Shown piece after piece: positions 1 to 7,485 of a stretch of 64,000 bases of DNA. Source of the DNA: Oscillospiraceae bacterium. Its GTDB lineage: Bacteria > Bacillota > Clostridia > Oscillospirales > Ruminococcaceae. The notes below the pieces were generated by a model. It saw only the letters and a list, made by a program, of their open reading frames with translations, was not told the origin of the DNA and made no database searches. The position numbers were made by a program, and so were the translations under genes. The stretch spans positions 5,418-69,417 of the forward strand of contig JAJQIG010000035.1 of NCBI GenBank assembly GCA_021199335.1, read 5' to 3'. How positions within the stretch are numbered: the stretch's first letter is position 1; each line of letters starts with the position of its first letter.

Positions 1-174
1 TTTCCGCAACGTCAGTCCCGACAACATCCGTTTCGTCAACGTTTGTATCCGCAACATCCGTCTCCGCTTCCACAGCATCCGTTTCCGTTTCCGCAACGTC
101 AGTCCCGACAACATCCGTTTCGTCAACGTTTGTATCCGCAACGTCCGTTTCCGCTTCCACAGCATCCGTTTCCA
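1..174 (-). repeat. 87-bp tandem repeat coding for a 29-residue acidic unit
   Basis: The segment beginning at base 1 recurs at base 88 with only a few substitutions (for example at 55 and 62). The 87-bp period keeps frame and encodes a Thr/Asp/Val/Glu-rich unit in the DUF805 protein tail. About two copies are visible, and more may lie beyond the window edge. Confidence 0.85.
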
Positions 175-589
175 CAGCATCCGTTTCGGCTTCCTCGCTG
201 TTGTAATAATCATCGGGAGGGGGACCGTATACACAAACCCCGAAATTGGTCGTCGGGTCAAAGCTGTATGTCCGTCCCGCAAGCATTATGATAAGGATAA
301 CAGCGCCAACGCCCAACGCAAAAATAAGCCAGTACCATCCTCCGCTTCTCCCCGTGTCATGCAAACGCCTTACCGTCAGCGAAATAAACGGCAAAATTCC
401 CGCCGCAAGATATATCCCAAGTATTATTATGGGAATCGCAAGCGGATTTATAATCATCTTTAAAAAAATGAGAATAACAAAAATAATCGCCAGTGCGGCA
501 TGAATCGCAAACGGAATCCAAAATTCCTTTTTTCCGCTCCTGCCCTTGTAATCAAAGGTTCTTTTCCAAAGCTCGATAATGTATTTCAT
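1..589 (-). CDS. DUF805 family membrane protein with acidic repeat tail (3' end outside window)
   Basis: The minus-strand frame starts with ATG at 589 and runs off the window at base 1. The first ~120 residues match DUF805 inner-membrane proteins: an N-terminal segment with RSGKKEFW, three or four hydrophobic helices, and the family hallmark RRLHDTGRSG followed by aromatic residues. Function of the family is unknown. After the last helix comes a short PPPDDYYNSEEAE linker and then a Thr/Asp/Val/Glu-rich tail built from a 29-residue repeat, still open at the edge. An AAGGAGG site lies 11 nt before the ATG. The tail is far more acidic than typical DUF805 proteins, which end soon after the last helix, so this is an extended variant. 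Family call is firm; tail role unknown. Confidence 0.8.
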   Translation of the reverse strand, partial: MKYIIELWKRTFDYKGRSGKKEFWIPFAIHAALAIIFVILIFLKMIINPLAIPIIILGIYLAAGILPFISLTVRRLHDTGRSGGWYWLIFALGVGAVILIIMLAGRTYSFDPTTNFGVCVYGPPPDDYYNSEEAETDAVETDAVEAETDVADTNVDETDVVGTDVAETETDAVEAETDVADTNVDETDVVGTDVAE

Positions 590-748
590 GCGGAGCTGCG
601 CCTCCTTAAAAGCTCAAGCGGCAAAATCTGCGAAATCGTCCGCAATAATGTCATACCTTTGTTTTCAATATCCTGTTAATTTCATCGCCGGATAACCCTG
701 CTTCCCTCCGAGCTTCCCATTAGTGTCCCTCACATATCATGCGATTGT

Positions 749-777
749 ATTATACCACATTTTCGCCGCTGTTTCAA
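749..777 (-). promoter_or_regulatory. Promoter of the DUF805 gene
   Basis: On the minus strand TTGAAA (777-772), 17 bp, then TATAAT (754-749), with TG one base before the -10 region. The leader to the ATG at 589 is about 150 nt. Apart from this promoter and leader, 590-869 contains a small CCCCT/AGGGG hairpin near 841-865, just behind aroK, without a convincing T tract. Confidence 0.7.
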
Positions 778-869
778 TAGCGTGAACAATGATTTTGCAA
801 GTAAAAAAAGGCTCGGCTTCAATTTGTTGGCATAAATCTCCCCTTACGCCCGTTCGGCAGGGGGAAAGG

Positions 870-1385
870 CTATTTGATTATGTTAATAAGCCTCATTGCC
901 CTCTCGGCTATTTCCTCGGGAGTGCCGTTGCCGTCAACGGAAAGCGCGGAATTTTCCTTGTAAACGGGAACTCTGCCGTCATAGATAATGTTAAGCTCCT
1001 CCTTGGTGTTGTTTACAACAATCGGCCTGTTCTTATCCTCGGAAATGCGTTCGTAGCAGCTTTCAAAATCAATGTCAATGTAAATAACAATTCCCGATTC
1101 GTTAGCAATGTCGGCGTTGGCTTTTTTAAGCATAGCCCCTCCGCCGCAGGCTATTACCCCACTTCGTGAGGAAAGCTCCCTTACTGCGTCCGTTTCGGCG
1201 CTTCGGAAGAAATCCTCGCCCTTTTCGGCGAAAATTTGGGGAATGGACATCCCCTGCCTGTTAACAATGTATTCGTCCATATCGGTAAATTCCGTCCCGA
1301 GCTTTTTCGCAAGCAGCCTTCCGACCGTGGATTTTCCGCAGCCCATAAAGCCGCAGAGGAATATAGGCTTATTTAAATTCGGCAT
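870..1385 (-). CDS. aroK: Shikimate kinase
   Basis: Phosphorylates shikimate at the 3-hydroxyl using ATP, the fifth step of the chorismate pathway, in the cytosol. The 171-residue protein has the usual length. The P-loop GFMGCGKST is at residues 12-20. The shikimate/Mg2+ site includes Asp35 and Asp37 (DMDEY), Arg61 (FFR) and the GGG turn at 81-83. Arg120 in the lid (RP) and Arg138 near the C-terminus are also in place. It is the last gene of a minus-strand operon, 17 nt after the preceding stop, with only a weak AGGG-type ribosome site. No other aromatic pathway genes are in the window. Confidence 0.95.
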   Translation of the reverse strand: MPNLNKPIFLCGFMGCGKSTVGRLLAKKLGTEFTDMDEYIVNRQGMSIPQIFAEKGEDFFRSAETDAVRELSSRSGVIACGGGAMLKKANADIANESGIVIYIDIDFESCYERISEDKNRPIVVNNTKEELNIIYDGRVPVYKENSALSVDGNGTPEEIAERAMRLINIIK

Positions 1386-1402
1386 AGCTCATTCACAACC
1401 CT

Positions 1403-2053
1403 TCATTCGTCATTTTCCCTCTCGGGAGCTTCATCGGCATACTCAAGCAGCTTTCTTGCAAGTCCGTCCTCGGCGCAGGAGTAAAACATCGCAAAAAGCA
1501 CATCAACAAACCCAAGAAGAAACATATTTTTGTTCGTTATCTCCGAAAGAGCGGGAACGCTGCTGTAAATGTAGGATTTGTACCAGTCCGCGGTAAACGG
1601 CGGCAGCTTTTTGCCCTTTCTTACAAGGTATTTTGTTTCAAGAAAGGTTTCGGTTATAATATCTCGGTAATTTTCGGCGCCCTTGTCAAGAACGGCGGTG
1701 TAAAGCCTGTAAAGCTGGTCGTCCGTCATTGTGTCCTCGCCGTTTTTTACGTTTTTGAGAACGGGTATCCTTACCGCAAGGCTGAAAACCATAAGCGGAA
1801 GAACCCTGTTGTATTCCTCGCCCTGCATTTCACGGCAGGTGTAATCGTCAATGCGAAGTCCAAGCGCCCTTAAGCCGTCCGTTTCGGGAACGTTGTTAAG
1901 GATAATTTTAAGCGCGTCCTTTATGTTGACGCTGTAAAACTCATTTTCGGCAAGGGAGTATATGTATTTAACGGAATTATAAAGGCATACTCCGCTTTTT
2001 ATTATATAATCCGCAAGACCGTTCAGGGCGGCGTTTTCGTTAATAAAATTCAT
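1403..2053 (-). CDS. Hypothetical protein, 216 residues
   Basis: I do not recognise this protein. It is predicted soluble and mostly helical, with no signal peptide, membrane helix or obvious metal site. The C-terminus is charged. Its ATG overlaps the stop of the upstream 557-residue gene as ATGA (2053-2050), so translation is probably coupled and the two products may act together. It is followed after 17 nt by aroK. The function cannot be inferred beyond this operon link. Confidence 0.75.
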   Translation of the reverse strand: MNFINENAALNGLADYIIKSGVCLYNSVKYIYSLAENEFYSVNIKDALKIILNNVPETDGLRALGLRIDDYTCREMQGEEYNRVLPLMVFSLAVRIPVLKNVKNGEDTMTDDQLYRLYTAVLDKGAENYRDIITETFLETKYLVRKGKKLPPFTADWYKSYIYSSVPALSEITNKNMFLLGFVDVLFAMFYSCAEDGLARKLLEYADEAPERENDE

Positions 2054-3723
2054 GTGCTTTCACCATCCTGCCTGCCGTACGCCTCCTCACGGGTAAGCCT
2101 TTCCCATTGCGGAGTTTTTATCTCAACGGGCTTCCTTTTAGCCTTTTCTTCATCGGCAATCGCTCCTGCGATAAACGCGTCCGCCGCAGTGTCAAAGGTC
2201 ATCGGGCGGAACGGCTTAACCTCAACCGATGCGCCTGAGGATGCCTTGATAATCTCAATCGGAACCTCCTCCTCCCTGATGGGAACATGGATATGGGCCA
2301 TCTCGGGGTCGCTTTCGGCAGGGTTCGGTTCGGCGGCGGCTTCCTTCGGGCTTTCCTCGGGGTAGTGGAACTCAGCCTTCTGCGGAGTCTTGCTCTTTAC
2401 CGCCGCCTTGACCTCGGCGCAAAGCCTGTCGGAGTAGTTAAGGAATTCTTCAAGCTGACTGACGGTTGCTTCGCCCATTTTAATGTTCCGCTTCATGTCC
2501 GAAAGATAACGGCTCCATTCACGGAATTCCTTTTCGTCCATAGCCTTTCCGACACGCTTGTAAAGGGCGTTGTAAATCTTCTGCCCGCGCTTTTCAAGCT
2601 CCTGCGGAATAACCTCCGGCTTCTTTTCCTCTTCTTCGTGATTTTCGCCGCCGCCTTCCGCGGACTGCAGCTGCCCTGCGGCTTCGGCAATCGCCGCCTT
2701 GAGGGAGTCGAACTGCTGACGGCAGGTCATTCCCGAGCTGTTGACCCTCTCGCAAAGGAAGCTGTCGTCATAAGCGGCAAAATATCTTCCGCAGCTGTCG
2801 CATTTTCTTACCTCGATTCCGTTTTTCATGATAAGGTCGAATTCAAGGTCAATTGCGGCTTTGAAGCTGTCGGGGAAATAAACCTCCGCCGCGCTGTCCG
2901 CAAGAGCCTCCATGGCGAACTTCATATCTATCTCGCCGGGACGCTTCATGTTTCTTACAAATGAGTAAGCGTCCATAGCGAATTTATCCTTAACAAGCGT
3001 GCAGTCCTTGCCCTCGGGAACGGATAAATCCCCGCCGAGCTTCAGCGCATCGGCAAAGCGGCGGTAAATAGCCTTTGAAACCTTTGCGTTTATGAATGCC
3101 GCATTAGCCGTCAGAGCGGAGCTGCTTACCCTTACCGAGGGAAGATTTTCCCCGACAATTCCAAGCTCGTTTGCCGCCATTGAATAAGCAAGGTCAAAGT
3201 AATCCTTCCTTGTGCGGAGAACCTCCTTGCCTTGCGGAACGCTTTTCCCGCCGTCCTCATCGCAGTCATAGATAAAGGAGAGCTTGTTCTGCGCATATTC
3301 CCGGAGCCTTATAACGTTGTTCCATTGGTTGACAGCCTTGCCCGTTTTATATCGTGAAATTCTGTTGAATATAGCCTCTTCGTAAAGATTCTTCGGGGAA
3401 ATGCAGCGAACCCAAAGCTCCTCGGTTCCGATTCTTTCGGAGTGGCAGATATATTCGATAATGCAGTCGATAACAATATCGGAAAAATCATCGTTTATAA
3501 GGGCTTCGATGTAAGGGTGAGCGCCCGAAATAACGCTTTTTGCGTTTGAAATATTGCTCATGGGGAGCCTGCCCGATTTCTTTGCCTCCCTGCCTGCGCC
3601 TATACATCTTTCCCAGAAATAGGTGAAATCAAACTCGGTGAAATGCAGGAGAGTTTTAAAAAGCTCAAGCTTGAAAAGATTATTATTGTTTCTTACCGCA
3701 AACTGAATGGTTTTAACTTCCAT
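2050..3723 (-). CDS. Hypothetical protein with CxxC...C zinc-like motif (DUF6076-like)
   Basis: First gene of the operon that ends in aroK. About 557 residues if the ATG at 3723 is used; that start has GAAAGGA 9 nt upstream, whereas the longer frame would begin with TTG at 3729. Around residues 310-340 is KCDSCGRYFAA, then two further Cys residues (CER, TCRQ), the pattern of a small zinc finger seen in Clostridial DUF6076-type proteins. The part before it is helical; the part after is low-complexity, rich in Glu/Lys/Pro, with an LEKRGQKIYNALYKRVGKA segment. No membrane helix or signal peptide. Overlaps the next gene by 4 nt. The family assignment is from memory of the motif and is tentative; function unknown. 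Confidence 0.7.
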   Translation of the reverse strand: MEVKTIQFAVRNNNNLFKLELFKTLLHFTEFDFTYFWERCIGAGREAKKSGRLPMSNISNAKSVISGAHPYIEALINDDFSDIVIDCIIEYICHSERIGTEELWVRCISPKNLYEEAIFNRISRYKTGKAVNQWNNVIRLREYAQNKLSFIYDCDEDGGKSVPQGKEVLRTRKDYFDLAYSMAANELGIVGENLPSVRVSSSALTANAAFINAKVSKAIYRRFADALKLGGDLSVPEGKDCTLVKDKFAMDAYSFVRNMKRPGEIDMKFAMEALADSAAEVYFPDSFKAAIDLEFDLIMKNGIEVRKCDSCGRYFAAYDDSFLCERVNSSGMTCRQQFDSLKAAIAEAAGQLQSAEGGGENHEEEEKKPEVIPQELEKRGQKIYNALYKRVGKAMDEKEFREWSRYLSDMKRNIKMGEATVSQLEEFLNYSDRLCAEVKAAVKSKTPQKAEFHYPEESPKEAAAEPNPAESDPEMAHIHVPIREEEVPIEIIKASSGASVEVKPFRPMTFDTAADAFIAGAIADEEKAKRKPVEIKTPQWERLTREEAYGRQDGEST

Positions 3724-3798
3724 CAACAAATTCCTTTCAGGACAAAGGGAACGGCGGAAAAGAAGCGTTCCGCCCCCGATTTTGTTTACCTGATTTTT

Positions 3799-3827
3799 AT
3801 TATAACACAGTTATCAGTTTTTTTCAA
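3799..3827 (-). promoter_or_regulatory. Promoter of the three-gene operon ending in aroK
   Basis: Minus-strand TTGAAA (3827-3822), 17 bp, TATAAT (3804-3799). It is about 75 nt upstream of the ATG at 3723 and lies in the gap behind the DnaC-like gene. Confidence 0.75.
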
Positions 3828-3866
3828 GGGCTAAAATGCCGCTTTAATGCAATCTTTCATTTCAAA

Positions 3867-3902
3867 GGGAAATATCGGGGATGAAAAAAGCCGATATTTT
3901 CC
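3867..3902 (-). terminator. Hairpin behind the DnaC-like gene
   Basis: Arms GGGAAATATCGG (3867-3878) and CCGATATTTTCC (3891-3902) can form an 11-12 bp stem. No clean T run follows on the minus strand, so this is a possible, not a textbook, terminator. Confidence 0.4.
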
Positions 3903-3936
3903 GTGAGCAGCCCCAAAAATCCGAGCTTTTGCTTCG

Positions 3937-4788
3937 TTACCCCTCAAAAAGCAGATTTTTAAGCTCCTCATAGCTTTTCTGCGCCTGCTTCATGCGGTAT
4001 GATTTGCCCTTCATCGCAAAGGAGAATGTTGCGGGCAGGATTCTGTCAAAGGTCCGTTTTTTCTTTATATCCGTACAGCTCCCCATGTCCGTGATGTCAA
4101 TGTTGGTGGTGACAATAAGCGGCTTGTTCGATGAAATTCGTGTGTCAATAAGACTGTGAACACGTTCAACCGCGTATTCCGTTCCCCTCTCCGCTCCCAA
4201 ATCGTCAATGACGAGCAAATCGGGGTAGGTTATGTCGCGGACATATTCCGCATATTCCGCTTCGCTGTGAAATCCGCCCCGTTCCACAATCTGCATTGCC
4301 GTCAGCCAGCGAACGCTTACCCCACGATTGAGCAGACCGTTCGCAACGCAGGCTGCAAGATACGTCTTGCCCGTCCCCACATCGCCGTAAAGAAGCAGCC
4401 CCATTCTGTCCATTTTCTCGAAATTCCGTATGTAATTCAAGCCGATTTTTCTTGCGTCGGGGTTTTCAATCATCCCAATATCAGCCGAAAGATAGTGGTC
4501 GGGAATATTTGCCGCCTGCTTGTTTCGCCTTATGATGTCCTCAAGCTGCCGCTCCGCCTTTTTCCGTTCCTCCTCCGCCGCTTGGCATTTGCAAATGCAG
4601 CCGACAACCTCGGGAATGCCCGCCCTTACGAAATTTTCGGGCATTCTGTATTGCTTCGCCGTGCCGCATTTACCGCAGTGCAAAAGCCCGTCCTCGCCGA
4701 TATAATCGTCGGCGTTTCGGTTTTTAATAAGATTTTTTTCCGCGTTTTCCGCTAAGGTCTTGAAAATGTTTGTTAAGGCTTCGTTCAT
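3937..4788 (-). CDS. DnaC/DnaI-like AAA+ ATPase (helicase-loader type)
   Basis: Proteins of this family load the replicative helicase onto DNA at an origin in an ATP-dependent way. The 283-residue protein has an N-terminal region with CGKC (38-41) and a Cys cluster CICKC (64-68), resembling the zinc-binding N-domain of DnaI. It then has Walker A GDVGTGKT (135-142), Walker B LLVIDDLGAE (191-200) and a sensor-1 VTTNID motif. An AAGGAGTG site precedes the ATG, and the start lies 4 nt after the stop of the initiator-like gene, so the two form one operon. Such pairs are common in prophages, integrative elements and plasmids; a chromosomal DnaI role is also possible. No integrase or transfer gene is visible nearby. 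Confidence 0.85.
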   Translation of the reverse strand: MNEALTNIFKTLAENAEKNLIKNRNADDYIGEDGLLHCGKCGTAKQYRMPENFVRAGIPEVVGCICKCQAAEEERKKAERQLEDIIRRNKQAANIPDHYLSADIGMIENPDARKIGLNYIRNFEKMDRMGLLLYGDVGTGKTYLAACVANGLLNRGVSVRWLTAMQIVERGGFHSEAEYAEYVRDITYPDLLVIDDLGAERGTEYAVERVHSLIDTRISSNKPLIVTTNIDITDMGSCTDIKKKRTFDRILPATFSFAMKGKSYRMKQAQKSYEELKNLLFEG

Positions 4789-4792
4789 AAAA

Positions 4793-5605
4793 TCACTCCT
4801 TCAAAAAAATATCAAACGGATTAACGTTTATGTCGTAAACAGCGTTGTTGACGGGCTTGTCAAGCGAGGGGCTGTCCTTTGCGACCTTTTCGACTACCCA
4901 GTTAAGGATTGCGTGGTAATCCGATTTGTATTTTTTCCCGCTCGACTGCTTGTAGTTGTCAAGAACCTCAATGCATTTGTCAACAAAGGGCTGTGTGTGC
5001 TTCTCGGTAAGCCTGCGGTACTCCGTTTCCGTCATCGATACGGCTTCGGCATAGCTTCTCTTGCTTTCAGCCTTGCTTTTCCGCAGATTCTGCGCAGGGG
5101 TATATATATATTTAGTATTTGATTCTTTAGTATTTGATTCTTTAGTATTTAATTGTGGCTGATTTTCCAGACCTGGGTTTTCCAGACCTGGGTTTTCCAG
5201 ACCTGGGTTTTCCACATCTGGGTTTTCGGTATCTTGTTTGGATTTGTCCAAAGGCTCGGGATATTCCAAATTATTCGGAATATCCTCATACGGAAGCTCG
5301 TAGATGTGATATACATACTCAAATCTTCCGCTTTTTGTGTAATTTGGCGGAATTTTCTCAATATAAACATACTTTTCGTCAATAAGCTCTTGAAGTGCGG
5401 CTCGAACAGCCGTTTTGCCCTCCCTGCATATTTTCACAAGCCCTGCAATGGAATAAGACCAATCATCGGGCAGACTGAGAAGCTTTGACATAAGCCCCAC
5501 AGCCTTTAAGCTCAGATTCAGGTTGCGAAGATGATGATTGCTCATGATAGTGAAGTCGGTGCTTTTATGCACCTTAAAAACCGTTCCGTTTGATTGCTTT
5601 GTCAT
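4793..5605 (-). CDS. Replication initiator-like protein with helix-turn-helix (DnaD-like)
   Basis: The N-terminal ~90 residues follow the pattern of Firmicutes mobile-element replication proteins: an FTIMSNHHLRN segment, LSLKAVGLMSKLLSLPDDW, then IAGLVKICREGKTAVRAAL, a winged-helix DNA-binding fold. A low-complexity linker follows, with NPGLE repeated three times and NTKES repeated. The C-terminal ~90 residues (TEKHTQPFVDKCIEVLDNY..., HAILNWVVEKV) resemble the DnaD-like domain. Length 270 residues. AGGAGGA sits 7 nt before the ATG. Together with the downstream DnaC-like ATPase it forms a minimal replication module. Substrate origin is not evident; the direct repeats at 5682-5706 upstream are a candidate binding site. 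Confidence 0.8.
   Translation of the reverse strand: MTKQSNGTVFKVHKSTDFTIMSNHHLRNLNLSLKAVGLMSKLLSLPDDWSYSIAGLVKICREGKTAVRAALQELIDEKYVYIEKIPPNYTKSGRFEYVYHIYELPYEDIPNNLEYPEPLDKSKQDTENPDVENPGLENPGLENPGLENQPQLNTKESNTKESNTKYIYTPAQNLRKSKAESKRSYAEAVSMTETEYRRLTEKHTQPFVDKCIEVLDNYKQSSGKKYKSDYHAILNWVVEKVAKDSPSLDKPVNNAVYDINVNPFDIFLKE
5111..5155 (-). repeat. 15-bp tandem repeat, three copies
   Basis: TTTAGTATTTGATTC at 5111-5125 and 5126-5140, with a diverged third copy at 5141-5155. In frame it encodes repeated NTKES in the initiator linker. Confidence 0.9.
5163..5222 (-). repeat. 15-bp tandem repeat, four copies
   Basis: TTTTCCAGACCTGGG occurs three times without change (5163-5207) and once changed (5208-5222). 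It encodes repeated NPGLE in the linker of the initiator-like protein. Perfect copies suggest recent slippage. Confidence 0.92.
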
Positions 5606-5681
5606 AATAATTTCCTCCTGTAAAATAAATAAAAATGAATTTGAGATTGCTCCCCAACGCTTATGAGGAGCGTTTGGACCA

Positions 5682-5706
5682 CCGATTGTATTTCTCCCGA
5701 TTGTAA
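5682..5706. promoter_or_regulatory. Direct repeats in the divergent intergenic region
   Basis: CCGATTGTA at 5682-5690 and again at 5698-5706, a 16-bp spacing. A TTGACA lies next to them on the minus strand (5717-5712) but has no good -10 at 17 bp. A small hairpin (AACGCT 5656-5661 with AGCGTT 5669-5674) lies in the leader of the initiator gene. This could be an autoregulatory operator. The rest of 5606-5946 holds only the Rrf2 promoter. Confidence 0.4.
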
Positions 5707-5869
5707 ATATTTTGTCAAAAAATTACTTCTCTGAAAAAGTACAGCCTGTGCTTCTGTTATTATTATAAATCAGGCGGATAGTAACAAACAATAACATGAT
5801 TTTATTGCCTTTTGCACAAAGAATTAGAGGAAAATTTGTTAATAGTGCAAGAAATAGACCCTTTGCCTA

Positions 5870-5898
5870 TTGTAATGATATGATTTATATGTTATAAT
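5870..5898 (+). promoter_or_regulatory. Promoter of the Rrf2 gene
   Basis: TTGTAA (5870-5875), 17 bp, TATAAT (5893-5898), about 50 nt before the ATG at 5947. TAGGAGGGA precedes the start codon. Confidence 0.7.
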
Positions 5899-5946
5899 AG
5901 CGTAAAACGATTTTGAGCAGTCTGTTTTGTTTAGGAGGGACAGCGC

Positions 5947-6369
5947 ATGAAAATATCAACAAAAGGAAGATATGCCCTGCGAATGATGGTTGATTTATGC
6001 CGCCATAGGGATGAGGGCTATGTCGCGCTTAGGGACATTGCCGAAAGGCAGGGTATATCGAAAAAATACCTTGAACAAATCGTCCCGCTCCTCAATAATG
6101 CGGGTATGCTCCAAACGGGCAGGGGCTATCAGGGCGGCTACAGGCTTCTGAAGGAGCCGTCCGAATATACGGTTGCGGACATTCTCCGCACTGCGGAGGG
6201 CAGTCTTGCCCCCGTTTCCTGCCTTGAGGTAAGCCCCGTTCAGTGCGAGCATTACAATGAATGCGCAACCGTGGGAGTTTGGGAGGGGCTTTACAAGGTT
6301 ATCGATGAATATCTGAGCGGAATTACGCTTGCAGACCTTGCCGAAGAAAAGCCAAACGAAAAAAATTGA
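5947..6369 (+). CDS. Rrf2 family transcriptional regulator with Cys triad
   Basis: A 140-residue winged-helix regulator. The N-terminus MKISTKGRYALRMMVDL and the recognition-helix part GISKKYLEQIVPLLNNAG are typical of Rrf2/IscR/CymR proteins, as is the wing GRGYQGGYRL. Cys92, Cys100 and Cys106 fall almost exactly where IscR binds its Fe-S cluster, so it is probably an iron-sulfur or redox sensor. No isc/suf or cysteine genes are next to it; the gene is monocistronic with its own promoter and a strong terminator. The target regulon cannot be told from the window. Confidence 0.88.
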   Translation: MKISTKGRYALRMMVDLCRHRDEGYVALRDIAERQGISKKYLEQIVPLLNNAGMLQTGRGYQGGYRLLKEPSEYTVADILRTAEGSLAPVSCLEVSPVQCEHYNECATVGVWEGLYKVIDEYLSGITLADLAEEKPNEKN

Positions 6370-6392
6370 ATGCGATTTCGGACAAAAAAAAG

Positions 6393-6431
6393 AACCGCTG
6401 CCTTGATTTTTTCTTCAAGACAGCGGTTTTT
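6393..6431. terminator. Bidirectional terminator between rrf2 and the lipoprotein gene
   Basis: AACCGCTGCCTTGA (6393-6406) pairs with TCAAGACAGCGGTT (6415-6428), followed by T's on the plus strand and, reading the other way, by the A/T-rich run at 6384-6392. It serves both convergent genes. Confidence 0.88.
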
Positions 6432-6432
6432 A

Positions 6433-6774
6433 TCATGTTCCGCCGTTGTTATCGCCGTTTGAGCCGCCGTTTGAGTTTTCATCGCCGTCAGCGTCGCCCG
6501 GGAGAATGTCGTCAACAATATCCCCTGCATCGGTAACAATATCTTCAATGATACCATCGCCGTCAACATCGCCCGTAACAGAGCCTTCCTCGCCGTTTCC
6601 GCCGTTTTCCGAGCCGCCGCCCTCGGAGGAGCTTTCGCTTTCGGAGGAGGATGAGCTTTCGGAGGAGGCTTCCGTTCCGCTTTGGTCCGCTGTTCCGCTT
6701 GTGCCGCCGCCGCTTCCGCAGCCGGTAAGCATCAATGCGGCAATCGCCGCAATTATAACTGCAGTTTTTTTCAT
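6433..6774 (-). CDS. Small lipoprotein with Asp-rich (EF-hand-like) tail
   Basis: The product is 113 residues from the ATG at 6774. The frame extends further upstream to 6960, but the sequence MKKTAVIIAAIAALMLTGC is a clear lipoprotein signal with lipobox LTGC, so the internal start is right. The mature part begins with Gly/Ser, then a Ser/Glu-rich stretch, and ends with DVDGDGIIEDI and DADGDENSNGG. These look like Ca2+-binding loops of the EF-hand/dockerin kind but lack the paired helices of a dockerin. AAAGGAA precedes the start. Likely a surface-anchored spacer or calcium-binding lipoprotein; function unknown. Confidence 0.72.
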   Translation of the reverse strand: MKKTAVIIAAIAALMLTGCGSGGGTSGTADQSGTEASSESSSSSESESSSEGGGSENGGNGEEGSVTGDVDGDGIIEDIVTDAGDIVDDILPGDADGDENSNGGSNGDNNGGT

Positions 6775-6817
6775 TGGAGGTTCCTTTCCCACAGAGCTTT
6801 TGCTTATCTGTGTTTTT

Positions 6818-7081
6818 TTATTTAATGAAATTACGCAAACCCCTTTTAACGGAGCTCTTTTGATTCTCAACTGAATCGGTAATATCGCCGCCGCAATCAT
6901 CGGGATAAGCTCCGCTTTGATATACCCTTTCGGCAGGCTCCGAATATTCGTAAGGAACAATACAGCTGTATCCGTTAACTGTAATAGTATAGCACGGTTC
7001 GTCCGTAATATACCTTAACCGAGCGGCGGTAAACAGTTCCCGCGCATTATCGGCAATATTCGAATTCCGTTGTTCGTTGAT
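6818..7081 (-). pseudogene. Open frame without start codon, probable gene remnant
   Basis: On the minus strand 87 codons stay open from an upstream stop at 7084-7082 to TAA at 6820-6818, but no ATG, GTG or TTG occurs near the beginning. The translation (RYITDEPCYTITVNGYS, YEYSEPAERVYQSGAYPDD) looks protein-like and composition resembles coding DNA. It ends 44 nt before the lipoprotein ATG. I do not recognise it. Most likely the 3' piece of a decayed gene. The rest of 7085-7485 shows no gene; the open frame running into the next gene from 7213 lacks a ribosome site and looks non-coding. Confidence 0.35.
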
Positions 7082-7485
7082 TCACTGTAGGGGTATATCC
7101 AAAAATTGTTATACAAATAAAATCAAGCGAAATTTCGGCTGTAAACAATTTCCCGAGGATAAAGCCGCAAGCCTGCGGAATTATTACATTCGATGAAATG
7201 CTTCCCTGATATTTGCCGTATGAAAGCGAAAAAATTCATCGGCGGTTATGCCAATTGAAATTATTCCGCAAAAAAAGAGCCTTATGCAAATCGGAAAAAA
7301 TTCACCGACATCGGGCTTATGCCGTCAAAGAAGCTCCGAAAATTTTTTTAAGCGGTTCAATTGCAGTACTGCGGTTATTATTTCTCACAGCCGTGAATAA
7401 AATTAAAACAGCTGCTGATGTTCAAGCCCCGAATTATCGGTTTGTTAAAGCTGTCCTTAAAAAAGAATTGTGGAGGGATAATAGA

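Noticed and set aside
840..870. Intrinsic terminator behind aroK
   Set aside because: A CCCCT/AGGGG hairpin exists but no T run follows on the minus strand.
2287..2964. 225-codon plus-strand frame inside the 557-residue gene
   Set aside because: It is antisense to a gene with a clear ribosome site and promoter, lacks its own ribosome site, and its translation is low-quality.
6433..6774. Dockerin domain in the small lipoprotein
   Set aside because: DxDGDG loops are present, but the paired helices and second full repeat of a type I dockerin are absent.
7213..7485. N-terminal extension of the SleC-domain gene
   Set aside because: It has no ribosome site, is rich in unusual residues, and the ATG at 7486 has GGAGGG in the right place.
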